The position numbers and the translations under genes were made by a program. A model generated the notes under the pieces. It ran no database searches. It saw only the letters and a program-made list of their open reading frames with translations, and was not told the origin of the DNA. From Dickeya chrysanthemi NCPPB 402 (GTDB lineage Bacteria; Pseudomonadota; Gammaproteobacteria; Enterobacterales; Enterobacteriaceae), in contig NZ_CM001974.1 of the NCBI RefSeq assembly GCF_000406105.1, forward strand, positions 753,685 to 817,684: 64,000 bases of DNA, read 5' to 3'. This document shows, piece after piece, positions 40,191 to 48,928 of the stretch (its first letter is position 1; the number at the start of each line of letters is the position of its first letter).

Positions 40191-41183
40191 ATGGCCTACC
40201 TTGACGTCAAAAATCTCAATAAACACTACGGGCCGACCCGGGTTTTTCACGATATCCATTTTTCGGCGGACGAAGGGGAATTCGTCACCCTGCTGGGGCC
40301 GAGCGGCTGCGGCAAATCCACGTTGCTGCGCTGTCTGGCGGGGCTGACCCCGGTGGACAGCGGGCAAATCCTGCTACAGGGCACCGACATCGTGCCGTTG
40401 TCGCCGCAGAAGCGCGATATCGGCATGGTGTTCCAGAACTATGCGCTGTTTCCCAATATGACGGTGGAAGGCAATGTTGCGTTCGGCCTGAAGATGCAAA
40501 AACTGGCGGCGGAGGCGGTTCGTCAGCGCGTCGCCGACGCACTGGCGCTGGTGGAACTGGGGGATTACGCTCGCCGTTACCCGCATCAGTTGTCCGGCGG
40601 GCAGTGTCAACGCGTGGCGCTGGCGCGTTCGCTGGTAACCCGCCCACGCCTGCTGCTGCTCGATGAACCGCTGTCGGCGTTGGATGCCCGCATCCGTCGG
40701 CATCTGCGCGAGCAGATTCGCCGCATTCAGCAGGAACTGAATCTGACGGCGATCTTCGTCACCCACGATCAGGAAGAAGCGCTGACCATGTCGGACCGTA
40801 TCGTCCTGATGAACAAAGGCGAAATCGTCCAGAACGGCGATGCCGAAGCGCTGTATACCCAGCCTGCCAGCCTGTTCGCGGCCAGTTTCATCGGCAGCTA
40901 CAACCTGTTGAGCCCGGAGGCGGCGATGCAACTGACCGGCGAGCGCTATGCCGGGCAGGTGGCGTTGCGGCCGGAGTCGATTTTGCTGTGCGCACCGGCG
41001 CAGGGGATGCCGGGCGAAGTGCTCAGCCATAGCCTGCTGGGCAACGTCGTGCGTTACCGGGTACGGGTGAAGGCGATCGAGCTATCAGTGGACGAACTGA
41101 ACCGCTCGGTGGCGAGCCTGCGCCCAACTGGCAGCCGGGTCGGGGTGCAGATTGACCTGGGCGCGCTGCGTGAGGTGGCGTAA
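40191..41183 (+). CDS. ABC transporter ATPase (PhnT/PotA-like)
   Basis: 330 aa. Walker A GPSGCGKST, Q-loop FQNYALFPNMTV, signature LSGGQCQRVALA, Walker B LLLLDEPLSALD, switch His in THDQEEALT, then a C-terminal TOBE domain (VALRPESILL...). The Cys in the signature (usual Q) is a minor variant. One base after permease 2, so translation is coupled. Last gene of the operon; no clear terminator follows. Confidence 0.94.
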   Translation: MAYLDVKNLNKHYGPTRVFHDIHFSADEGEFVTLLGPSGCGKSTLLRCLAGLTPVDSGQILLQGTDIVPLSPQKRDIGMVFQNYALFPNMTVEGNVAFGLKMQKLAAEAVRQRVADALALVELGDYARRYPHQLSGGQCQRVALARSLVTRPRLLLLDEPLSALDARIRRHLREQIRRIQQELNLTAIFVTHDQEEALTMSDRIVLMNKGEIVQNGDAEALYTQPASLFAASFIGSYNLLSPEAAMQLTGERYAGQVALRPESILLCAPAQGMPGEVLSHSLLGNVVRYRVRVKAIELSVDELNRSVASLRPTGSRVGVQIDLGALREVA

Positions 41184-41622
41184 CGGGGGATTTTCTTGCC
41201 GTTTTTCTGCCACTCGAACGATGTAGGGTATGAAGATCAACTGAATGAGAAGCTGGGCAGTACGTTGCCCTTCTTAAGCGTTAGTCCTTATAACGTTGTG
41301 GTTAGCCCCGGTCTGGTACTGCAATACTTTTTTGGATGGACGCGATTTTCAGGTGACTTTGGGGAGGGGCTGATCTGTTTGCACAATTTAATCTCAGGAC
41401 TGAAGTATGTTGATTGCTAACCATGACCAGTGAAATCTAGTAAATTCTCGACTTTTCAGATTGGTATAGCCTCGTCGCTGTGCAAATTGTTGGAGGAAAC
41501 GGTGGCGAATACAGGGATGAGTCTGGGATACTTGCTTTAAAAAATTGGTCCATTGGAAAGTTCAATGATCAGGATTGAGCCTAGATTTGATAGTAAGGGT
41601 TTAATGGAGAAAAAGGATAGTA
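41184..41622. other. Gap at the edge of an AT-rich insert
   Basis: About 440 bases in which base composition moves from the GC-rich backbone to AT-rich sequence. A 74-codon reading at 41196-41420 has no recognisable features and is not called a gene. No tRNA, terminator or attachment site was recognised. Confidence 0.5.
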
Positions 41623-42015
41623 ATGATGAATAAACGGAATTTGATCGCAAAAGCAGGACTCTCCAGGAGAGAGTTGCTTGTTCTCAAAAAAAATTATATG
41701 ACTACTAAAGAGAATCCTTACAGAAAAAGTCGGAATGTAAAAGCCGCAGAGTCATTGCGGGAGTATATTTTTTTAACAGCATATTCATGCTGGGACGGAA
41801 TCGTGATTACCATTGCTTTATGTCTTTTTTTTGCAATAGGTGATTATCTAGAAGATAAATTTTTGATGAAAAGCTTAAAGGTTTTTTCCTTTCTTTTTAT
41901 TGTAATGATGATTTGTTTTATTAAAAGTAAAAACGTATTTTTCAAGATTAGCATGAAAATGACTCTGAAATTGATGTTTCTCAGAGTCATGCTATTGTTT
42001 TATCCGATGGAATAA
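41623..42015 (+). CDS. Small hypothetical membrane protein, possible T6SS immunity protein
   Basis: 130 aa, basic N-terminal half (NKRNLIAKAGLSRRELLVLKK) and three or so hydrophobic segments (IVITIALCLFFAIGDYL, VFSFLFIVMMICF, LMFLRVMLLFY). Not recognised as a known family. RBS GGAGAAAAAGG upstream. AT-rich, unlike the backbone. It converges on the DUF4225 gene with 38 bases between. Placement and membrane character suggest immunity to that effector, although immunity genes normally lie on the same strand as the effector. Confidence 0.55.
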   Translation: MMNKRNLIAKAGLSRRELLVLKKNYMTTKENPYRKSRNVKAAESLREYIFLTAYSCWDGIVITIALCLFFAIGDYLEDKFLMKSLKVFSFLFIVMMICFIKSKNVFFKISMKMTLKLMFLRVMLLFYPME

Positions 42016-42053
42016 TCCAGTGCTTGAAACATTCCATTTTTAGTGAATGAATG

Positions 42054-42887
42054 CTAATTTTTACTATAGATGTAATTTCCGTCCTTGAATTCGGCGTAAA
42101 CTTTTCTGGCCGAATTACCGACCATATACATTTTCATCAGGTTGTTTGCTGATGAAAATTTAGAAATATGATCTTTATTCACGTAGTAGAATAGTTTTAT
42201 AGTTCTTGGGCTATCCATAAAATCTCTGGATACAAGGCGGTTTGGATTTTCAAATAGTACTGGTGTTCTGAATGCAGCGTATAAGGTTAATGAAAGATCT
42301 CCTGCGCTATAAAGTAAATCACCATCATCGTTGTTATACCCAAAAGAATTTGTAATATATCTATATATATTTCTTAATGTGCCAGATTTATGTATTCCAT
42401 CATTAAATAACGGAGATGCCGCTTCGTACATATTATTAGCGCCGTGCGCTATTAGTAAAACGCCAAAAGATTTAAAATGTTTTATATGGAACGTTTTTCC
42501 AAACTGATTTAGTTTATACCCTGCAAATGTCTGGAATCCGCCTGATACTACACCTGATGCGATTTTTGCATATTTTAGTACACCCTGATCTTCAAATATG
42601 TCGGTAACAATATATTTTATATAATCGCCTGTTCTTAATCTCTGATACTCTTTTTCTGTGGATTCTCGTTCTTTTCTTATCTCTTCTAAAATAGCATTCT
42701 GTTCGTTAAGCTCTGATGTGGAAGAGGTGATTTTTACGCGGAGTGTATTAATGAAATCATCTATTTCTTTAATATACTCCATGCGAATAGTTTTATCTTC
42801 AATGAAAAAAGAAGATGCAAGAAGAGCGATCCTTCTCAGTCGCTCACTCTCATCATAAAATCCATATAGCAAGGCTGCTGCTGTCAT
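42054..42887 (-). CDS. DUF4225 domain protein, putative T6SS cargo effector
   Basis: 277 aa. A coiled-coil stretch at about 50-85 (SSTSELNEQNAILEEIRKER) precedes a DUF4225-like domain: GVVSGGFQTFAGYKLNQFGK, FGVLLIAHGANNMYEAASPLF, and NSFGYNNDDGDLLYSAGDL, typical of the family. Biochemical activity is unknown; glycine-rich hydrophobic segments suggest membrane action. The start lies one base after the hcp stop (TGATATG), so it is translated with hcp. Such hcp-plus-cargo pairs are a common way to load effectors on the Hcp tube. AT-rich, a sign of transfer. Confidence 0.72.
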   Translation of the reverse strand: MTAAALLYGFYDESERLRRIALLASSFFIEDKTIRMEYIKEIDDFINTLRVKITSSTSELNEQNAILEEIRKERESTEKEYQRLRTGDYIKYIVTDIFEDQGVLKYAKIASGVVSGGFQTFAGYKLNQFGKTFHIKHFKSFGVLLIAHGANNMYEAASPLFNDGIHKSGTLRNIYRYITNSFGYNNDDGDLLYSAGDLSLTLYAAFRTPVLFENPNRLVSRDFMDSPRTIKLFYYVNKDHISKFSSANNLMKMYMVGNSARKVYAEFKDGNYIYSKN

Positions 42888-42888
42888 A

Positions 42889-43368
42889 TCAGTACTCTAC
42901 ATTATTCCATAATATATAAGAGCTGGTACGGGCAACAACGTGTTCCCATTCTATTGATGCAAATTTGAAAGAAACATTCTCTTGTGGTTGCATCTCATTA
43001 TTCGTTAATGAATTGGGATAAAAAAAGCGAAGGTCCGTAATGACGGCATCACTCAGTTTAACTTTGAAATAAAGTTCATTACCACCAGATAGAGAAGTCC
43101 GGTAAAAAAGAAATTCACATTTCAGCTTTTCATTATCGTTTAGTGCCTGAGCCAGAAGTGGTGTGGATTTATCTACAGGCTTCCTGATTTCTACAGGGTG
43201 TAAAGATACATTCTCTACCCTTGTTACCTGATTTATCAGTTCATAGACGAAGATTTCGTCTTCGTGTGCCGACTGGTATTTATTACCGATAGAATCTGCG
43301 GTCGAACATCCGGCAGATATAAGCCCCTGCTTCTCACCCGTAAGCTTCAAATAAATAATATTTGCCAT
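42889..43368 (-). CDS. hcp: Hcp family type VI secretion tube protein (orphan)
   Basis: 159 aa, the usual Hcp size. Forms hexameric rings of the T6SS inner tube and can carry effectors. Typical stretches: NIIYLKLTGEKQGLISAGCS, SIGNKYQSAHEDEIFVYELI, HPVEIRKPVDKSTPLLAQAL, and LRFFYPNSL. The ATG at 43368 follows GAGGGATTGAT; a longer in-frame reading from 43455 lacks family support. No other T6SS structural genes are in the window, so it depends on a main cluster elsewhere. Coupled to the DUF4225 gene downstream. Confidence 0.9.
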   Translation of the reverse strand: MANIIYLKLTGEKQGLISAGCSTADSIGNKYQSAHEDEIFVYELINQVTRVENVSLHPVEIRKPVDKSTPLLAQALNDNEKLKCEFLFYRTSLSGGNELYFKVKLSDAVITDLRFFYPNSLTNNEMQPQENVSFKFASIEWEHVVARTSSYILWNNVEY

Positions 43369-43529
43369 ATCAATCCCTCGCTGTGTCCATGCGTTTTCAC
43401 AAAATCCATCACCTTGTGAGGGTAAGGTTTCTACATATATTATCAGGGGAGTCAACAGTAAGCATTTCTCAGCCGATTAACTGGATTGAGGTTGCGAAAG
43501 CGCTTTCCTTTCGTCAAGTCTATTTTGGG

Positions 43530-44459
43530 TCAGAGATTGTGCGCCAGCCAACGCTGTAACCGCACGGGAAATTTTTCGGCGAAGGCGATTAACTGTTCGG
43601 TGAATTGCGCCGCCAAAGCCGACGACGGGCGGTGCAGCGGGCGGATCAGGCTGACGGTGAACGGAACGTCGAGGCTAAAACGCCGAACGACCACGCCGCT
43701 GTCGGCGTAATCCACCGCCGTCAACGGGTTAACGATGGAGACGCCCACGCCGGCGCGTACCATGGCGCATACGGAGGCGGCGCTGTGGGTTTCCACCACC
43801 ATGCGTCGGGCAATGCGGCGTTCCTGGAACAGAGGGTCCAGCAGTTGCCGGTAGCTGTCGGTGCTGGAGAGGCTGATAAACGGCTGGCCGCGAAAATCTT
43901 CCGGCGTCAGCGTTGGTTTGTCCGCCAGCGGGTGCCCGGCCGGCAGCACGCACACTTCGTTGAGCTGCATCAGCGTCTGCCGTTCGGTGCCGGCCGGCGT
44001 GGTGGTGGTTTCGGTCAGCCCCAGATCGTGGCGCTGGGCCGACAGCCACTCCTCCAACAGCGGCGACTCCTGTGGAATGACGTGCAAGTTGAGTTCGGGA
44101 TAGCTTGCCAGCAGCGGCCGACAAACCGCGGGTAGCAGCGACTGCGAGAACACCGGCAGACAGGCGATGGAGAGCTGCGCCTGCCGATAGTGGCGGATGT
44201 CCTCCGCCGCGCTGACGATGCGATCCAATCCGTAATAAGAGCGCTGTACTTCTTCAAACAGTTGCAACCCCTGGGTGGTGGGATACAGGCGCCCGCGCAC
44301 GCGCTCGAACAGCGGTATCTGCACCAGATGTTCGAACCTTGCCAGCTCGCGGCTGACGGTGGGCTGCGAGGTGTTAAGCAGCGCCGCCGCTTCCGTCAGG
44401 TTGCCGGTGGTCATCACCGCGTGAAAAATCTCAATGTGGCGCAGGGAGACGGCGGTCAT
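43530..44459 (-). CDS. lysR: LysR, activator of lysA
   Basis: 309 aa (E. coli LysR 311). The helix-turn-helix MTAVSLRHIEIFHAVMTTGN and LLNTSQPTVSRELARFEHL match closely, as do ESPLLEEWLSAQRHDLGLTE and HSAASVCAMVRAGVG. Activates lysA when diaminopimelate is high and lysine is low. The ATG at 44459 is the family start; the in-frame extension to 44573 would overlap lysA. Divergent from lysA with 112 bases between, as in E. coli. Confidence 0.95.
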   Translation of the reverse strand: MTAVSLRHIEIFHAVMTTGNLTEAAALLNTSQPTVSRELARFEHLVQIPLFERVRGRLYPTTQGLQLFEEVQRSYYGLDRIVSAAEDIRHYRQAQLSIACLPVFSQSLLPAVCRPLLASYPELNLHVIPQESPLLEEWLSAQRHDLGLTETTTTPAGTERQTLMQLNEVCVLPAGHPLADKPTLTPEDFRGQPFISLSSTDSYRQLLDPLFQERRIARRMVVETHSAASVCAMVRAGVGVSIVNPLTAVDYADSGVVVRRFSLDVPFTVSLIRPLHRPSSALAAQFTEQLIAFAEKFPVRLQRWLAHNL

Positions 44460-44571
44460 AGGCGGTTCATTCCATATCAAAAATGAATAGAGTCTGCGAA
44501 AAAGGATATTGGAATTATAGTCTGTGGGCCAGCACAATGCAGGTATCTGATAACGTCTCGGTAATATATCC

Positions 44572-45834
44572 ATGCCACACGATCTGAATGACCTTTCTCA
44601 TGCACTGAACGTGCAGAGCCTGCGCGCGCTGCCGGAGCGCTTCGGCTGCCCGCTGTGGGCCTACGACGCCGACACCATCATTGAACGTATCGGTCAACTG
44701 CGCCAGTTCGATACCATTCGTTTCGCGCAGAAAGCCTGTTCCAACCTGCATATTCTGGCGCTGATGCGTCAGCAGGGCGTGAAGGTGGATTCGGTGTCGC
44801 TTGGCGAAATCGAACGTGCGCTGGCGGCCGGGTTTGAGCCAGGCACCGACGCGCACGAGATCGTGTTTACCGCCGATGTGCTGGACGACGCCACGCTGCA
44901 ACGGGTACATGAGCTGAACATTCCGGTGAACGCCGGTTCCATCGACATGTTGCATCAACTGGGCGAGCGTTCGCCGGGTCACCCGGTGTGGCTGCGCATT
45001 AATCCGGGGTTTGGTCATGGCCACAGCCAGAAGACCAACACCGGCGGCGAAAACAGTAAACACGGTATTTGGTATGCCGATTTACCGCAGGCGCTGGAGG
45101 CGTTGAGCCGTTACCGCCTGAAATTGATCGGCATCCATATGCATATCGGTTCCGGTGTTGATTACCGGCATCTGGAGCAGGTATGCGATGCGATGGTGCA
45201 GCAGGTGCTGGCGGTGGGACAGGATCTGGAGGCGATCTCCGCCGGCGGCGGGTTGTCGATTCCGTACCGCCACGGTGGCGAACGTATCGATACCCAGCAC
45301 TATTATGGATTGTGGAACCGGGCGCGGGAGCAAATTGCCGGGCACTTAGGGCATCCGGTGACGCTGGAAATCGAGCCGGGACGTTTTCTGGTGGCGGAAT
45401 CCGGCGTGCTGGTGGCGCAGGTGCGTGTGGTGAAAGACATGGGTAGCCGCCATTTTGTGTTGGTGGACGCGGGTTTCAACGACCTGATGCGCCCGGCGAT
45501 GTACGGCAGCTATCACCACATTACGCTGCTGCCGGGCGACGGGCGTGACCTGAGCCAGTCCGCGTTGCACGATACGGTGGTGGCGGGGCCGCTGTGTGAA
45601 TCCGGCGATGTGTTTACCCAGCAGGCGGGGGGCGGAGTGGAAACGCTGGCGTTGCCGGCGGCGCAAGTGGGCGATTATCTGGTGTTCCATGATACCGGTG
45701 CCTACGGTGCGTCGATGTCGTCCAACTACAACAGCCGCCCGCTGATCGCCGAAGTGCTGTTTGAACAAGGTCAGCCGCGCTTGATCCGCCGTCGTCAGAC
45801 GCTGGACGAACTGCTGGCGCTGGAGCGGGTGTAA
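44572..45834 (+). CDS. lysA: LysA, diaminopimelate decarboxylase
   Basis: PLP enzyme for the last step of lysine synthesis. It has 420 aa. The PLP lysine is K54 (RFAQKACSNLH); the PLP phosphate-binding and active-site stretches GGENSKHGIW, HMHIGSG, AISAGGGLSIPY, EIEPGRFLV and the Cys in GPLCESGDVF are present. Its end is 15 bases from the convergent LacI-type gene. Confidence 0.97.
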   Translation: MPHDLNDLSHALNVQSLRALPERFGCPLWAYDADTIIERIGQLRQFDTIRFAQKACSNLHILALMRQQGVKVDSVSLGEIERALAAGFEPGTDAHEIVFTADVLDDATLQRVHELNIPVNAGSIDMLHQLGERSPGHPVWLRINPGFGHGHSQKTNTGGENSKHGIWYADLPQALEALSRYRLKLIGIHMHIGSGVDYRHLEQVCDAMVQQVLAVGQDLEAISAGGGLSIPYRHGGERIDTQHYYGLWNRAREQIAGHLGHPVTLEIEPGRFLVAESGVLVAQVRVVKDMGSRHFVLVDAGFNDLMRPAMYGSYHHITLLPGDGRDLSQSALHDTVVAGPLCESGDVFTQQAGGGVETLALPAAQVGDYLVFHDTGAYGASMSSNYNSRPLIAEVLFEQGQPRLIRRRQTLDELLALERV

Positions 45835-45849
45835 CCGCCCCGTGCGGAT

Positions 45850-46860
45850 TCAGTGCGCGTAAGGCCCTTTCACCACCGATGCGCGCAGTTTCAGTTCGCC
45901 GGTAAACGGGGCGATAGGGGTGACGGGGTCGCCCTCGCACAATTTCAGCGCCTGCGAGATAGCGGCGCTGATCATCTCTTCGATCGGTAAATAGACGGTG
46001 GACAGCGCCGGGCTGAGATAAGGGGCGCTGGGGATGTCGTCAAAGCCGAACAGCGATACCTCTTGCGGCAGCCGTTTGCCGGCTTCAAGCAGCGTTTTCA
46101 TGGCGCCGATGCACATATCGTCGTTGCTGACGAAGAGGGCGCTGAAGCCGACGTCATGCGCCAGCAGCTCACGCACCGCCTGATAACCGCCTGGCACCAG
46201 ATTGTCGCCGTTCACTACCCGCAACGGATCATAGGGTATCTGATGGTGTTCCAGCGCCTGCCGGTAACCCGCCAGACGCGCGCGGGCGGTCGGCGTGTTG
46301 ATGGGGCCGGTAATACAGGCGATTTCGCGGTGACCTTGCTGTACCAGATAATCGACCAACTGAAACACCGCCTGCTGTTGTTCAAACCAGACGCAGCGGT
46401 CAGGCGCCATCGGCAGGTGGCGGTTAATCACCACGATCGGTACTGTGGATTGTTCCAGCAACCCCATCAACGCCGCATCGGACATATGGCGGGTATACAG
46501 CACAATGGCATCGCAACGGCGATCGGCCAGTAGCTGTACCGCCTGCTGTTCGTCTTCCGGCGTATCGTGGCCGTCGGTGACGATCAGGTGCTTGCCGCTG
46601 ATTTCGGTGCGTTCCGCCGCCCGGCGCAGCAAGCGGCCAAAATAAGGGCCGTCGAAATTGGACACTACCAGCCCGAGGCTGTTTGAGCTACGCTGCGCCA
46701 GCGAGCGCGCCAGAAAGTTGGGGCGATAGCCCAGCTCTTCCATCGCTTTGAACACGGCATCACGCGTACTTTGCTTCACCTGACCTGTACCGTTCAGCAC
46801 CCGTGATACCGTGGCTTTGGATACACCGGCGTGCTTTGCCACGTCAAGCATGGTCATCAT
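45850..46860 (-). CDS. LacI family repressor, AscG-like
   Basis: 336 aa. N-terminal LacI headpiece (TMLDVAKHAGVSKATVSRVLNGTGQVKQ) and a sugar-binding domain resembling E. coli AscG (GYRPNFLARSL, RRCDAIVLYTRHMSD, SNDDMCIGAMK, SLFGFDDIPSAPYL). The start follows AGGGAAGGTGCAAACG. It lies downstream of the IIA gene on the same strand and probably senses the PTS sugar or its phosphate. The palindromes near IIA/IIC do not have the classic LacI central CG, so its own operator is not identified. Confidence 0.88.
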   Translation of the reverse strand: MMTMLDVAKHAGVSKATVSRVLNGTGQVKQSTRDAVFKAMEELGYRPNFLARSLAQRSSNSLGLVVSNFDGPYFGRLLRRAAERTEISGKHLIVTDGHDTPEDEQQAVQLLADRRCDAIVLYTRHMSDAALMGLLEQSTVPIVVINRHLPMAPDRCVWFEQQQAVFQLVDYLVQQGHREIACITGPINTPTARARLAGYRQALEHHQIPYDPLRVVNGDNLVPGGYQAVRELLAHDVGFSALFVSNDDMCIGAMKTLLEAGKRLPQEVSLFGFDDIPSAPYLSPALSTVYLPIEEMISAAISQALKLCEGDPVTPIAPFTGELKLRASVVKGPYAH

Positions 46861-46981
46861 CGTTTGCACCTTCCCTGTTTTATCGAAGTCAGTCACAGCG
46901 TTGTTATCAATAATTAGTCACATACTAGCACACAGGAACGACGTCGGTGGGTGACGTACAGCATGTTGCGCGCCGACACCA

Positions 46982-47308
46982 TCAGGCTGATGGGCGGCCG
47001 AACAGTTCCTTGCGCAGCAATACCATTTCTTGTGCCAGATCCCGACATAGCATGGCGGTCATCAGATGATCCTGCGCGTGTACCATGATTAGATTGACCG
47101 GTACTTTGCCTTCGCCTTCATCCAGCCCGATCAGCCGAGTCTGGATCAGGTGGGCCGCTTTCGCCGCCTCCTGCGAGGCCAGTAGTTGTGCGTCGGCCTG
47201 CGCCCAGTCCTGCGCTCGGGCGGCCTGAATCGCCATCATGGCGCTGGAACGGGCTTCGCCGGCGTTGATCAGCAGTTCCATCACGGTCTGTTCCATATCC
47301 AATTCCAT
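46982..47308 (-). CDS. PTS lactose/cellobiose family IIA component
   Basis: 108 aa, all helical, like ChbA/CelC. The phospho-histidine region is MVHAQDHLMTAMLCRDLA. It accepts phosphate from HPr and passes it to the IIB encoded 3 kb away. The ATG at 47308 follows GAGGACACTGAG; a longer reading to 47332 would cover an operator palindrome. It is divergent from IIC, an unusual split of a usually contiguous BCA operon. Confidence 0.92.
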   Translation of the reverse strand: MELDMEQTVMELLINAGEARSSAMMAIQAARAQDWAQADAQLLASQEAAKAAHLIQTRLIGLDEGEGKVPVNLIMVHAQDHLMTAMLCRDLAQEMVLLRKELFGRPSA

Positions 47309-47320
47309 CTCAGTGTCCTC

Positions 47321-47332
47321 TTGGTATGCCAA
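47321..47332. promoter_or_regulatory. Palindrome TTGGTATGCCAA, operator 1
   Basis: TTGG-TATG-CCAA next to the IIA ribosome site. It resembles the UxuR/ExuR consensus (TTGGTATACCAA). Centre is 32 bases from operator 2, about three helical turns. Confidence 0.65.
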
Positions 47333-47352
47333 AATTGGTGTTTTTTATGTTA

Positions 47353-47364
47353 TTGGAATTCCAA
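47353..47364. promoter_or_regulatory. Palindrome TTGGAATTCCAA, operator 2
   Basis: Perfect 12-bp palindrome, extended to ATTGGAATTCCAAT, with the same TTGG/CCAA arms as the other two sites. Confidence 0.6.
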
Positions 47365-47417
47365 TATTGTCTTGTGAGAACAATGTCACAGAAAAATTAT
47401 TCGTTTGTTTTATTTTT

Positions 47418-47429
47418 TTGGTATGCCAA
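47418..47429. promoter_or_regulatory. Palindrome TTGGTATGCCAA, operator 3
   Basis: Same 12-mer as operator 1 (extended TTTGGTATGCCAAA), 65 bases from operator 2 and 115 bases before IIC. Well placed for the IIC promoter. Confidence 0.65.
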
Positions 47430-47479
47430 ACGCGAGAGCGCTGAACCTGCCGTCCATCTTCCGCGCGTAACGGCCACTA

Positions 47480-47497
47480 CAGGAGCGGTAGCTCCTG
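47480..47497 (+). promoter_or_regulatory. Hairpin in the IIC leader
   Basis: CAGGAGC-GGTA-GCTCCTG, perfect seven-pair stem, 46 bases before the IIC start. Could be an operator half-site pair or an mRNA stem. Confidence 0.35.
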
Positions 47498-47543
47498 ATA
47501 ACAACAACCCCCTGAAATGCAGGTAAATCAAAGAGGTGGAGTT

Positions 47544-48890
47544 ATGTCATTCAAGGATCAGGCCATCGATTCACTCGGATCGTTCGCCAACCAGTTCAAC
47601 AGCCTGAGATACATCATGGCGATCAAAGCCTCGTTCATCACGCTGATGCCGGTGATCATCGTGGGCGCGTTCTCGGTGTTGATCTCCAACATGGTGCTGG
47701 ATCCGAAGAACGGACTGGCGAGTTTCGCTCTGTTTTCATTTCTGGCGCCGCTCAAACCCATCATGAGCGGTATTAACTACGCCACGCTGAACTTTCTCAC
47801 TATCGGCGCGGTGTTCCTGATCGGCATCGAGCTTGGGAAAATCAATGGGTCCCGTAGCCTGTTTCCCGGTTTGTTGGCGGTGATCTGTTTTATTTCCATC
47901 ACTCCGACCACCATCGATATGGTGATCAACGGCCAGACGCTGCCGGTGAAAGACGTGCTGGCGCGTCAGTTCTCCGACACCAAGAGCCTGTTCCTCGGCA
48001 TGTTTATCGCCATTTTGTCGGTGGAAATCTACTCGAAGCTGGAATCGGTAGACCGGCTGCGCATCAAGATGCCGGACAGCGTGCCGCCGAATGTGTCCGC
48101 GTCGTTTTCGGCGTTGATCCCGGCGATCATCACCGTGACGCTGGTGGCGACCTTCGGCTTTACCTTCCAGAAAGTGACCGGCATGTACCTGTACGATGCC
48201 ATCTACAAAGTGGTGCAGCAGCCGCTGGAATCGGTGGTGCAGAGCCTGCCGGGGTTACTGATCCTGATGTTTGTGGCGCAGCTGTTTTGGGTGATCGGCA
48301 TCCACGGCAACCAGATGATCAAACCGATCCGCGAGCCGCTGCTGTTGGGGGCGATTGCGGTGAACATGACCGCGTTCGAGCAAGGGCATGAAGTACCGAA
48401 CATCATCACCATGCCGTTCTGGGATGTGTACATGAGCATCGGCGGATCCGGGTTGACCATCGGCCTGCTGTTGGCGGTGATGATCGCCTCCAAACGCCGT
48501 GAGATGAAAGAGATCGCCAAGATCTCCTTCGGCCCCGGCGTGTTCAACATCAATGAGCCGGTGATTTTCGGCATGCCCATCATGCTCAACCCGATTCTGG
48601 CGATCCCGTTCATCATCACGCCGCTGGTCACCGGCACCATCGGTTACTTCGCCACCAGCATGGGCTTTGCCGGTAAAGCGGTGGTGATGGTGCCTTGGAC
48701 TACGCCGCCGTTGATTAACGCCTGGTTGTCCACCGCCGGTTCGATGGGGGCGGTCGCGACGCAGTTGGTGTGCATCATCGTCGCCACCCTGATTTATCTG
48801 CCGTTCGTCAAAGTGGCGTCTCGCCGTGCCGAACAGGCGCAGCGTGAAGCGGAGTCCGACGCAGCCGCACAAGCCAATGCATTGAAATAA
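47544..48890 (+). CDS. PTS lactose/cellobiose family IIC permease
   Basis: 448 aa with about ten membrane segments. Typical stretches: LRYIMAIKASFITLMPVIIVGAF, AQLFWVIGIHGNQMI, FNINEPVIFGMPIMLNPILAIPF. It imports and phosphorylates a beta-glucoside such as cellobiose, arbutin or salicin (exact sugar not predictable). The ATG at 47544 follows AGAGGTGGAG. First gene of the IIC-GH1-IIB-regulator unit. Confidence 0.93.
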   Translation: MSFKDQAIDSLGSFANQFNSLRYIMAIKASFITLMPVIIVGAFSVLISNMVLDPKNGLASFALFSFLAPLKPIMSGINYATLNFLTIGAVFLIGIELGKINGSRSLFPGLLAVICFISITPTTIDMVINGQTLPVKDVLARQFSDTKSLFLGMFIAILSVEIYSKLESVDRLRIKMPDSVPPNVSASFSALIPAIITVTLVATFGFTFQKVTGMYLYDAIYKVVQQPLESVVQSLPGLLILMFVAQLFWVIGIHGNQMIKPIREPLLLGAIAVNMTAFEQGHEVPNIITMPFWDVYMSIGGSGLTIGLLLAVMIASKRREMKEIAKISFGPGVFNINEPVIFGMPIMLNPILAIPFIITPLVTGTIGYFATSMGFAGKAVVMVPWTTPPLINAWLSTAGSMGAVATQLVCIIVATLIYLPFVKVASRRAEQAQREAESDAAAQANALK

Positions 48891-48909
48891 TGAATGCATT
48901 GAAATAATG
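48876..48909 (+). repeat. 17-bp tandem duplication at the IIC stop
   Basis: AATGCATTGAAATAATG occurs twice back to back (48876-48892, 48893-48909). The first copy includes the IIC stop codon, so the protein end is not altered. Confidence 0.9.
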
Positions 48910-48928
48910 GATGTAAGGGAGACTGGTA

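Noticed and set aside
41196..41420. 74-codon reading after the ABC ATPase
   Set aside because: No ribosome site, family or coding pattern; treated as intergenic.
47321..47429. TTGG/CCAA palindromes as LacI-type operators for the AscG-like repressor
   Set aside because: They lack the central CG of LacI-family sites and fit the UxuR/ExuR pattern better; kept as GntR-type candidates.
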